Below, piece after piece: positions 6,970-14,672 of a stretch of DNA of 60,928 bases. Every line of letters begins with the position of its first letter. The stretch's first letter is position 1. A program made the translations under genes and the position numbers. The notes beneath the pieces are model-generated. The model was not told the origin of the DNA, did no database searches, and saw only the letters and a program-made list of their open reading frames with translations. Origin of the DNA: Clostridia bacterium (GTDB lineage Bacteria; Bacillota; Clostridia; Oscillospirales; Acutalibacteraceae); the NCBI GenBank assembly GCA_017432485.1, contig JAFRJB010000068.1, positions 1 to 60,928 on the forward strand, given 5' to 3'.

Positions 6970-7493
6970 TCTTCCTTGCAGTAGACAGGGCGCCAGTATT
7001 CTTTTGTGCGCTCCGCCGCGAAAGGCAGCATACACCTTTCGGCATACTCTTTGAGCAGTGCCTCCAACTGCGTGGCGTGCGGCGCAATCAGCAGGCGGTA
7101 TTCCCCCGCACTCTCATACACCGCTTCCGGCAGCTGCTTGAGCTGCTCCGCGTGGTCGAGAAAGGCGGCAAAGGCTTCCCGTGAAGCGAAATGATAAAGC
7201 GCCTGCGCATATTTCTTTCGTGCGCGCACTTTCAATTTCGGTTTCGTGCGCACAAAGCGAAAGCATAACAGCACACTGCCATCCTGAAACGGGAGCAGTT
7301 CAATCACCCGAGAGCGGTAGCCGGCAGGGGTAAACCCCGCGCGCTGTGCCGCATCGCGGTACAGGTTTTCTATGACGGCTTTGCTCAGCGCATCGCCAAA
7401 GTCGGCGGCGGCTTCGTGCACATGCATTTGACTTGCTTCCGCCGCATTTAAAAAGATAAAAAGACAATTATTTTCGCCGATTTCCACTTTCAT
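6966..7493 (-). CDS. divergent MecA-family adaptor-like protein
   Basis: MecA proteins deliver substrates to the ClpC protease. The 175-residue product has the two-part layout of the family: an N-terminal region opening MKVEIGENNCLFIFL and running to AGFTPAGYRSRVIELLP, and a C-terminal region with YHFASREAFAAFL, the short strand pair AVYESAGEYRLLI, and a final ALLKEYAERC helix that corresponds to the EYG-type end of MecA. Overall similarity is weak. The start follows GGAGGG with 5-nt spacing. It is convergent with rpe. The family call is from pattern only and could be wrong. Confidence 0.55.
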   Translation of the reverse strand: MKVEIGENNCLFIFLNAAEASQMHVHEAAADFGDALSKAVIENLYRDAAQRAGFTPAGYRSRVIELLPFQDGSVLLCFRFVRTKPKLKVRARKKYAQALYHFASREAFAAFLDHAEQLKQLPEAVYESAGEYRLLIAPHATQLEALLKEYAERCMLPFAAERTKEYWRPVYCKED

Positions 7494-7521
7494 TGGTTCC
7501 CTCCGCAATGTGTTCTACTAT
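7493..7521 (+). promoter_or_regulatory. possible promoter for the membrane protein/GH20 pair
   Basis: TTGGTT, 17 bp, TACTAT lies 68 bp before the ATG at 7589. It overlaps the start region of the divergent MecA-like gene. Confidence 0.35.
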
Positions 7522-7588
7522 CATACTATTATCGCGGCGGCAAAAAGGCAATGAAAAATACAGGAAGCGCAGGAAAAATCAGGTATCT

Positions 7589-8041
7589 ATGAAAGAAAAG
7601 CAAAAAAAGAAATACCAATATTTGAAACCTGACGGGCAGGCATATGCCGAATTGGTCTCGGAATATGAAAAAGATGAAATGCCCGATTATTCCTTTAAAA
7701 GCAACGCGCAGGCGATGGGTAAAAATGCCAAAAAACTCAAGCGCATCAAAATTGTGCGCATCATTTTGAGCCTCATCGGCGCGATTTTAGTGCTGTATCT
7801 CGGTTATTTCATTATTGCACTCATTAAAGGGGTTAACTCCCGCACACAGGTGACCACTACCGCCTATGTTGAGATGACACAGGATGAGCGCACCACAGTG
7901 CCTTCAACGACCGCTCCGGAAGATGTCAGCCGGCAGCCGACCACGCGCGGGGAGACTTCTACCACTGCGCGCGAAGAGACGGCTACCACCACTGCCCCGG
8001 CAGAGCAGGGGGATGGTGCAGCGGAGGAAAGCGGCTTATGA
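7589..8041 (+). CDS. single-pass membrane protein with Thr-rich outer tail
   Basis: I do not recognise a family. The 150-residue product has a Lys-rich cytoplasmic N-terminus (MKEKQKKKYQYLKPDG), one membrane segment around IVRIILSLIGAILVLYLGYF, and an extracytoplasmic tail rich in Thr, Ser, Glu and Ala (repeated TTA/TTR motifs), as in cell-wall-spanning linkers. The ATG was chosen for the basic start and AGG upstream; a longer frame begins at 7493. Its stop overlaps the start of the GH20 gene by 4 bp, so the two are translationally coupled. Confidence 0.65.
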   Translation: MKEKQKKKYQYLKPDGQAYAELVSEYEKDEMPDYSFKSNAQAMGKNAKKLKRIKIVRIILSLIGAILVLYLGYFIIALIKGVNSRTQVTTTAYVEMTQDERTTVPSTTAPEDVSRQPTTRGETSTTAREETATTTAPAEQGDGAAEESGL

Positions 8042-9456
8042 TACAGATTGTTCCCGCACCGAAAAAAACCACCTTTTTTCAGCGCGAATATGCTTATAAA
8101 GGCGAAACGGTGCGCACCAGCTTAGATATATTGCTCGGGGAAGAAGAGTACATTTTGGAAGTGACCGCGGAAGATGGGATTACCATTATCGGCGGCAGCG
8201 AAAAAGCCGTGTTTTACGGCGAGTGTACCTTAGAGCAGATTTTGCGGCAGACCAACAACCGCGTGCGCGCGATGAAGATTGAAGATGAACCGGAATTTTC
8301 TTACCGCGCATTTATGATTGACTGCTCGCGCCACTTCTTTTCGGTCGATGAACTCAAGGCGATTATCGACACCATGGCGCGCTTAAAGTTTAATAAATTT
8401 CACTGGCACCTGACCGATGACCAGGGCTTTCGTATGCAAATTGATGCACTGCCCAAACTGCATCAGGAGGGGTCTGTCAGGCTGGGCTCTCACTTCGGCA
8501 ATACCAAGCTCAACAGCCGCTATGAGGGCTATTACACCACAGAGGATATGCGCGAGATTGTGGCGTTTTGTGCCGAGCGCTTTATCGATGTGGTGCCGGA
8601 ACTGGATTTGCCCGGTCACGCTACGGCGATGATACACGCCTACCCCGAAATGTCCTGCCGCGGCAGAAAAGTGCCGGTCGAAACCAAGCAGGGAATTTTT
8701 AAAAACATTCTGTGCGCCGGCAGCGAAAAGACCTATGACTATCTCCATAAAATTTTAGATGAAATGTGTGAGATTTTCCCGGGAGAATACTTTCACATCG
8801 GCGGCGATGAAGTGCCCAAAGAGCAGTGGATGCACTGCTCCGCCTGCAAGGCATTGATGCAGGAACAGGGCTTGGAAAGCTATGAGCAGCTGCAGTCGCT
8901 GATGATGAACCGCATTGCTCACTATTTAGAAGAAAAGGGCAAAAAAGTCATTTGCTGGAATGATGCGCTCAAGGGCGAGAACCTGTCGCACAATTTTATC
9001 GTGCAGCGCTGGCTTGACCGCAAAAAAGATACCCTCTATTGGGCAAACAGCGGCAGAAAAGTTATTATGGGTGACTTTTTCCATAGCTATTTTGACTACC
9101 CCTATGCGATGACACCGCTCAAAAAGACCTACAACTTCTCTCCCTATCTCAAAGAGATGGATGTGCGCGGCAGAGAGAGTGTGATCGGTTTGGAATGCTG
9201 TGTGTGGACAGAATACATTTCATCCAACGCGGCGATTGAATATATGCTTTTCCCGCGCGCGGCGGCAATTGCGCAGACCGCTTGGGGTTACGGCAGAGAG
9301 GATTACGCCTACTTTGTCAAAGCGCTGGAGAGTTTTAAACCGGTCTTTAAGCAAAACCGCATCAACTGCGCGCCGAAAAAAGAGTGGAACCCGCTGCCGC
9401 TCAAGCGCCTGGCGGGAACGCTCAAGTTCTTAAATATGATTCGCCCGCGCAAGTAG
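8038..9456 (+). CDS. glycoside hydrolase family 20 beta-N-acetylhexosaminidase
   Basis: GH20 enzymes remove terminal beta-linked GlcNAc/GalNAc using substrate-assisted catalysis. The 472-residue product has a small N-terminal alpha/beta domain (to about residue 85) and the catalytic barrel from FSYRAFMIDCSRHFF, with KFNKFHWHLTDDQGFRMQI, VPELDLPGHATAMI and the catalytic pair Asp257-Glu258 in FHIGGDEVPKEQW. There is no signal peptide, so it probably acts on imported glycans. It is coupled to the Thr-rich membrane protein and followed by a strong hairpin at 9491. Confidence 0.92.
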   Translation: MIQIVPAPKKTTFFQREYAYKGETVRTSLDILLGEEEYILEVTAEDGITIIGGSEKAVFYGECTLEQILRQTNNRVRAMKIEDEPEFSYRAFMIDCSRHFFSVDELKAIIDTMARLKFNKFHWHLTDDQGFRMQIDALPKLHQEGSVRLGSHFGNTKLNSRYEGYYTTEDMREIVAFCAERFIDVVPELDLPGHATAMIHAYPEMSCRGRKVPVETKQGIFKNILCAGSEKTYDYLHKILDEMCEIFPGEYFHIGGDEVPKEQWMHCSACKALMQEQGLESYEQLQSLMMNRIAHYLEEKGKKVICWNDALKGENLSHNFIVQRWLDRKKDTLYWANSGRKVIMGDFFHSYFDYPYAMTPLKKTYNFSPYLKEMDVRGRESVIGLECCVWTEYISSNAAIEYMLFPRAAAIAQTAWGYGREDYAYFVKALESFKPVFKQNRINCAPKKEWNPLPLKRLAGTLKFLNMIRPRK

Positions 9457-9490
9457 CGGCGAAAAAATGTAATCAAGTGAAAGGCGGAAC

Positions 9491-9541
9491 GCCTCACCTC
9501 ACATAAGAGCAGCTTGCGAGTGCTTTTATGTGAAGTGAGGC
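9491..9541 (+). terminator. long hairpin after the GH20 gene
   Basis: GCCTCAC(C)TCACATAA pairs with TTATGTGA(A)GTGAGGC, with one mismatch and a further short inner stem. The tail is only weakly T-rich (ATTCTTTTTG, 6 nt later), so termination is likely but not certain. Confidence 0.6.
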
Positions 9542-9608
9542 AGGGCAGATTCTTTTTGAATTTCTTCCTTTCACTGGAAATAAAGGGCAATTTTAGGAGG
9601 AAAAAATT

Positions 9609-10595
9609 ATGCCATCATTTAATGCACACTATTTATTTGCAGAGCACGAATTGGACTTTATCAAAAAGACCTTTCCCGAAGTCAAAGTCGATGAAGGCAC
9701 ACTTTGGTATGCGGCGCAGGGTCCCGACCTTTTCTTCTTTGCAAGGCTCCTTCCTTGGATGAAGGGTAAAAACCCGATGGATGTTGGTGATATCTACCAC
9801 GAGGAGGTAAATCCGACTCAGATGCTGACTGTTATGAGAAAGTACATCAGAGAAAATCCGGATGACCATCTTGCCATCACGGTGATGATTGGTATCATCT
9901 GTCACTATGTGCTCGACAGAAATGCGCATCCGTTTGTGTATGCCATCGAAGAAGAAATCTACAATGACAGCCCGAAGAGTTGGGACAGAATGTGGATTCA
10001 CAATATTATTGAGCACAATTTTGATACATATCTTTTGCAGAAGATGAAAGGCCTCAAAAAGGCAAATAAATTTGCTTCCTACAGGATTCTTCCTAAGGAT
10101 GAGGAAGTTTATAAAGCAGGCGATCGCGTGTTTTCTTACTTAACCCCGCGCCTTACCAAGATTGATTTGGATAAGGAATATCCGCACGCCGGTTACAACG
10201 GCATGAGGGATACTCGCGTCATCATGAAGTTGCTCAACGACCCGCATGGGTTTGAGCAACACGCTTTGGGCGGAGCGATTGATTTATTTGTGAAGAAAAA
10301 GCAGGGACCTGTTGGTAAGTGCTTCTTCGTCTACCCGGAACCGATGACGGACTATGATTATTTCAACTTAGAGCATAAAGAGTTAGTGGAACCGAGGAAT
10401 CCGGAATTCCACACCACCGATTCTTTGGACGATATCATGGAAAAAGCCTACAAAGATTTGGAAAGAATTTTGACCAAATTTAAGGCAAGCTTGACAGATG
10501 ATGATTACGATATGTATTCCATCACCGAAGATCAGAGCTTTGATACCACGCTGAAAATTCCCAGATGCGAAGAGCCGCTCATTATGGATTATTAA
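9609..10595 (+). CDS. zinc-dependent phospholipase C-like family protein
   Basis: Members resemble the all-helical zinc phospholipase C fold. The 328-residue product opens MPSFNAHYLFAEHELDFIKK and has the ligand-like pattern of the family: His7 and Glu/His in the first helix, YAAQGPDLFFF, DIYHEEVNP and ICHYVLDRNAHPFVY. There is no signal peptide, so a cytoplasmic role is expected despite the name. The start follows AGGAGG with good spacing. The gene is flanked by hairpins and looks monocistronic. Actual substrate is unknown. Confidence 0.75.
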   Translation: MPSFNAHYLFAEHELDFIKKTFPEVKVDEGTLWYAAQGPDLFFFARLLPWMKGKNPMDVGDIYHEEVNPTQMLTVMRKYIRENPDDHLAITVMIGIICHYVLDRNAHPFVYAIEEEIYNDSPKSWDRMWIHNIIEHNFDTYLLQKMKGLKKANKFASYRILPKDEEVYKAGDRVFSYLTPRLTKIDLDKEYPHAGYNGMRDTRVIMKLLNDPHGFEQHALGGAIDLFVKKKQGPVGKCFFVYPEPMTDYDYFNLEHKELVEPRNPEFHTTDSLDDIMEKAYKDLERILTKFKASLTDDDYDMYSITEDQSFDTTLKIPRCEEPLIMDY

Positions 10596-10610
10596 TTTGT
10601 ATTTCTTTGT

Positions 10611-10637
10611 CCCGAAGGCGGCAACGCCGCCTTCGGG
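10611..10637 (+). terminator. GC-rich hairpin after the PLC-like gene
   Basis: CCCGAAGGCGGC pairs perfectly with GCCGCCTTCGGG across a 3-nt loop. No T-run follows, so it may act as a transcript-end stabiliser. Confidence 0.55.
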
Positions 10638-10669
10638 GGAAATGTGCGTGCGGTTACCTTTATTTTACA

Positions 10670-10698
10670 TTGACCGAAGCAGTGGAATTTCATACAAT
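10670..10698 (+). promoter_or_regulatory. sigma-A promoter for the GH25 gene
   Basis: TTGACC, 17 bp, TACAAT lies 26 bp before the ATG at 10724. Confidence 0.7.
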
Positions 10699-10723
10699 AT
10701 AAGAAAAACGAAATGGTGATGTG

Positions 10724-13075
10724 ATGAAAAGAAAAGCGATTTCTTTAATAAGTTTTATTTTGTGTTTGGCAATGCTCTTTGGCATTGGCAGTGTTTCTTA
10801 TGCTGCATCAAATTTCACTACCAAAAGTCAGTTTACCGGCAAAAGCTATACCCACTACGCCAGCTATGCCGGCACAATGGTTAAAGACATGATTGATGTT
10901 TCCGAGCATAACGGTTTAATTAACTGGTATAAGATTAAAGCGCTCGGCATTGATGATGCGATTATCCGCGTCGGCTACCGCGGTTACGGACAAGCCGGCA
11001 CCATGCGCGAGGATAATTATTTTTACGATAATATGGCAGGTGCGCAAAAGGCGGGCGTGAATATCGGCGTGTATTTTTATTCGCAGGCGCTCAATACCAC
11101 CGAGGCGATTGCCGAGGCAAACTTTGTGCTCAAGCGCATTAAAGCCTATAAATTGCAGCTGCCGGTCTTTTTTGACTATGAGTTTGCCGAAGTGTCCGAC
11201 GGGAGATTGGATTATGCCTGGTCGAGCGGAAAGCTCAACAAAACGAAGATGACCAACAACGTTATCGCGTTTTGCGATACGATTAAAAAAGCGGGCTTTA
11301 AAGCGGGGATTTACTCCTCCTCCGGCTTCTATACTTACCAATATAACGCCGATACGTTTTTGAACAAAGGTTACGAATTTTGGAATGCCTACTATACCAT
11401 TAATTCCACTTCCGGCAGCTTTTGGCCGAATAAAAACCATGTTTATAAATATTGGCAATACGGCGGCGACAATGTGCAGGGCTGCTGCGGTGAGCCGACT
11501 GTGGCGTGGCTCAAAGTTACCTACGGCTCTTATACCGGCTATGTCAGTGCCCAATCCGTCAATTTTACGGCGGCAACTAAAGGTACTTCTCTCGTATCGG
11601 GGCTGAATGTGCGCAAGGGTGCCGGTTCGGGTTACGGTGTCATTACGACTATCCCGAAGGGCGGCAAGATGACTATTCACTCTTACCCTACCTATACCAA
11701 TACGGACTTAAACTTCTATTATTATGTCGGTTCGCTTGCCAAACCGAATTTTACACTTACGCCCGGGCAAAACAGCATCAAGGTTTCCTGGTCAGCTGTA
11801 GCAGGTGCTGCATCATACCGCGTGTATCTATACAAAGGTAATGGCTCTTATGAGCGCGTGGCAGAGACTTCGGCAACTTCCTATACCGTGAGCGGCTTGA
11901 AGGGCAATACAAAGTATACCCTTTTGGTGCGCGCCTTTAGCGGGAGCGTTGGCAGCAAGTATACGACAGATGACAACAAGAGTGCTGTCACCTTGCCGGA
12001 TAAACCTGCCCTTAAAGTGAGTGACGCGAGCGAAACATCGCTGCAGTTTACGTGGAATAAAGTGGGCGGCGCGGCTTACTACCGTGTGTATTCCTACGAC
12101 ACCAAAGCAAAGCAGTATACCCGCCTGGCGCAGTTAACAACGCCCGGCTATACCTTGAGCGGCTTAGAGAGCGGCAGCAGCAATTACCTGTTGGCGCGCG
12201 CCTTTACGGCAGACGGTACCGGCAGCAGCTACACGGTCAATGATGTCAAATGCTTCCACAGTGTACCGGTGCAACCGCAGTTGAGTTTAGCTCGTTATTC
12301 CTACAGCATCAAGCTTAGTTGGAATAAAGTCGAGGGTGCGGATTTCTACCGGATTTATGAATACGATGCGGCAAGCGGCAAGTATACCCGCTTGGCAAAT
12401 GTCACCGATACGGCGTGGGAACACGGACATTTGGAAGGCAACAGTGAGCACACCTATTTAGTCAGAGCGATGATTGAAGGCGGCTGGGGCAGTGCTTTTA
12501 CGGCGGCAGACAGAAAGACTACCACCACTCGCCTCGCCAAACCGCAATTTTTGCTCGCTGCCGAAAGCTCCAACACGGTTCGCGTGGCTTGGGAGGCAGT
12601 GGAAGGTGCCGCATATTACAAAGTCTTCTTATATAATGCCGGTACCGGCAAATACACCACCTTGACAAAGACCGATTTGCAGGAGTATGTATATACCAAA
12701 GCAAAGGGCGGCTGCCAATACCGCATTTTGGTCAGAGCCTATACAGCGGAAGGGGATGGCAGCAGTTACTCCGTCGCCAACCAAAAGAGCATCATTACCC
12801 CGATTCACAAAGCGGTGTTTACACTCGCTTCTAACACGAAAGGCACGGTCGATGTGAAGTGGCAGGCAGTGTCGGATGCGGCATTTTACCGCGTTTATTC
12901 CTACAACAAAGCGACAGGCAAATACCAGCGCCTGGCGCAGGTGACAGCGACCTCATACCGCTTGAGTAAACTCGCTTCCGGCAAGCAGTACACGTATTTA
13001 GTCAGGGCATTTTCCGCCGAAGGGTATGCCGCGGATTACACGATAAAAGATAATAAAACCATTACGGTAAAATAA
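10724..13075 (+). CDS. secreted GH25 muramidase with five fibronectin-III-like repeats
   Basis: GH25 enzymes cut the beta-1,4 MurNAc-GlcNAc bond of peptidoglycan. The 783-residue product has a signal peptide (MKRKAISLISFILCLAMLFG, cleavage near SYA), a GH25 barrel from about 55 to 270 with MIDVSEHNGLINW, AIIRVGYRGYG and the acidic pair in LPVFFDYEFAE, an SH3-like segment (GLNVRKGAGSGYGVI), and five roughly 90-residue Fn3-like repeats with the recurring pattern V.W..V.GA..YRVY.Y and YLVRAF. There is no LPXTG or other anchor. The ATG follows GGTG with 5-nt spacing. The next gene is 58 bp away and also secreted. Confidence 0.9.
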   Translation: MKRKAISLISFILCLAMLFGIGSVSYAASNFTTKSQFTGKSYTHYASYAGTMVKDMIDVSEHNGLINWYKIKALGIDDAIIRVGYRGYGQAGTMREDNYFYDNMAGAQKAGVNIGVYFYSQALNTTEAIAEANFVLKRIKAYKLQLPVFFDYEFAEVSDGRLDYAWSSGKLNKTKMTNNVIAFCDTIKKAGFKAGIYSSSGFYTYQYNADTFLNKGYEFWNAYYTINSTSGSFWPNKNHVYKYWQYGGDNVQGCCGEPTVAWLKVTYGSYTGYVSAQSVNFTAATKGTSLVSGLNVRKGAGSGYGVITTIPKGGKMTIHSYPTYTNTDLNFYYYVGSLAKPNFTLTPGQNSIKVSWSAVAGAASYRVYLYKGNGSYERVAETSATSYTVSGLKGNTKYTLLVRAFSGSVGSKYTTDDNKSAVTLPDKPALKVSDASETSLQFTWNKVGGAAYYRVYSYDTKAKQYTRLAQLTTPGYTLSGLESGSSNYLLARAFTADGTGSSYTVNDVKCFHSVPVQPQLSLARYSYSIKLSWNKVEGADFYRIYEYDAASGKYTRLANVTDTAWEHGHLEGNSEHTYLVRAMIEGGWGSAFTAADRKTTTTRLAKPQFLLAAESSNTVRVAWEAVEGAAYYKVFLYNAGTGKYTTLTKTDLQEYVYTKAKGGCQYRILVRAYTAEGDGSSYSVANQKSIITPIHKAVFTLASNTKGTVDVKWQAVSDAAFYRVYSYNKATGKYQRLAQVTATSYRLSKLASGKQYTYLVRAFSAEGYAADYTIKDNKTITVK

Positions 13076-13133
13076 AACGAAAGTTTGGAAAATTGAGCCG
13101 CGATTTTGCGGCACATGAAAGCAGGTGAAGTGT

Positions 13134-14600
13134 GTGAAGAAAAGTTTATGTATTTTATTGGCAGTGATCACATTGTGTTCCTGTTTCTCTGTTGCCGCCG
13201 CGGCGGCAACGCCGGCGCTGCAAGTTGATGCCAAAGCCTATGATAATTACTATAAAGTTTGGTGGAATTACGACAGTGGTGCAGTCAAATTCAAAGTGTA
13301 TGTTGATGGCAAGTTAGACGGCACTAAACCTGCCAATGCTTCCAAATCCTACACCTTTACGACAGACCCCTACACGGCAGGCATTAAGCACAAAATCCAA
13401 GTCGTGGCAGTCAATAAAAAAGGCACTGATTTTGCTAAGAGTGCAGTACTTACGCGCTATTTGGCGCCGCTTGTACCCACACTGTCTTACAACTGCACGG
13501 ATACGGGTTACACCATCAGCGCCAAAGTAGCTTCCGGCACGGTGCACGGGTATGCGCTTTACAAATACAATGCTTCTAAGGATAAATACGAGTTTTACAA
13601 AAACTTCACCAAATCCATTGCGATAAAAACGAGCAATCAAAACTATAAAGATACTTACAGGGCAAAGGCGTATGTTACCTATCAAAAGACCTATTACTCG
13701 CAGTTGTCCGATTACATCACTTGCAAGCCGACCATGGGCGCGGTCAAGCTCAAGAGCGCCGTTTCCAAAGCGGCAGGGAAGATTACGGTGAGTTGGGATG
13801 CGGTTTCTTACTCCAATTACACCGGCTACCAAATAATGTATTCTTCTTATGACGGCTACGGTGTCTTTCGCATGCAGGGCGTACCCAAAAACACGACCTC
13901 TTACACCATGAACCTCATTCCCGGCATTTGCTACCGGCTGAAAATGCGTACCTACCGCACTGTCAGCGGCGGGAAGGTTTACGGTAAGTGGAGCGGCGAA
14001 AAAGTGCTCTATACGCAGGCAAAGGTCGAGGCGAACCCGAATATCAAATACCTGCTTAATTTCAAGGTGAAGGTAGGCAAGCCCGGCGCGACCGGCTGCG
14101 CAAGACTCAATAATGCCTTAGATAAGATATTGGCAAAAATCAAATGCGGACCGAGTTCCACCTATTACCTCTATGACAAAGTACGCTTTGCCTACCGCTA
14201 TATTGCGACCCAGCAGTTTAAAAAAGACGGCACTTTAGGCGCCACGGGCAGTACCTCATATAGCACTTATGCCGAGGGTGTAGTGCTGCAAATGCTTCAA
14301 AACTACGGCGCTACCGGTTCCTGCTATGAATATAATTACTTATTCCACTTCCTGTGCCTGCGCATGGGCTTACATAACACCTATATGGTCGACGGTATGG
14401 TGGATGCTTCCGGCGGCGGCAGAACCAATCACTGGTGGTGTATGATGAAGATTGCGGGCAACAACTATTACTTTGACCCGCGCATGCAGCGCTATATGTC
14501 TGATGCTACGGCGCTCAACTTCTTCTGTTTGCCGCTCAACGGCGCGAATAAGTATTCCGACTACTTCCGTTTCTACGATGCCAAGGCAGAATTGAAATAA
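13134..14600 (+). CDS. secreted transglutaminase-like protein with Fn3-like N-terminal repeats
   Basis: The 488-residue product starts with a signal peptide (MKKSLCILLAVITLCSCFSV). The middle carries beta-rich Fn3-like repeats (for example ITVSWDAVSYSNYTGYQIMY). The last 180 residues look like a transglutaminase/cysteine-protease fold: a Cys in TGSCYEYNYLFHFLCLRMG, a His in GGGRTNHWWCMM and an Asp in YYFDPRMQRYM form the expected triad. The GTG at 13134 has AGGTG 6 nt upstream; an in-frame GTG at 13125 overlaps this site. It is probably cotranscribed with the GH25 gene and ends at a terminator. Confidence 0.8.
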   Translation: MKKSLCILLAVITLCSCFSVAAAAATPALQVDAKAYDNYYKVWWNYDSGAVKFKVYVDGKLDGTKPANASKSYTFTTDPYTAGIKHKIQVVAVNKKGTDFAKSAVLTRYLAPLVPTLSYNCTDTGYTISAKVASGTVHGYALYKYNASKDKYEFYKNFTKSIAIKTSNQNYKDTYRAKAYVTYQKTYYSQLSDYITCKPTMGAVKLKSAVSKAAGKITVSWDAVSYSNYTGYQIMYSSYDGYGVFRMQGVPKNTTSYTMNLIPGICYRLKMRTYRTVSGGKVYGKWSGEKVLYTQAKVEANPNIKYLLNFKVKVGKPGATGCARLNNALDKILAKIKCGPSSTYYLYDKVRFAYRYIATQQFKKDGTLGATGSTSYSTYAEGVVLQMLQNYGATGSCYEYNYLFHFLCLRMGLHNTYMVDGMVDASGGGRTNHWWCMMKIAGNNYYFDPRMQRYMSDATALNFFCLPLNGANKYSDYFRFYDAKAELK

Positions 14601-14623
14601 CAGAATTTGTATTTGATAACGTT

Positions 14624-14654
14624 ACAAAAACACCGAGAGTCTCGGTGTTTTTGT
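14624..14654. terminator. intrinsic terminator after the transglutaminase-like gene
   Basis: ACAAAAACACCGAG pairs perfectly with CTCGGTGTTTTTGT across a 3-nt loop. It has A and T tracts on both sides and would work in either direction; it separates the secreted-protein operon from htpG. Confidence 0.85.
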
Positions 14655-14672
14655 GCGGAAAGGATGAAATAA

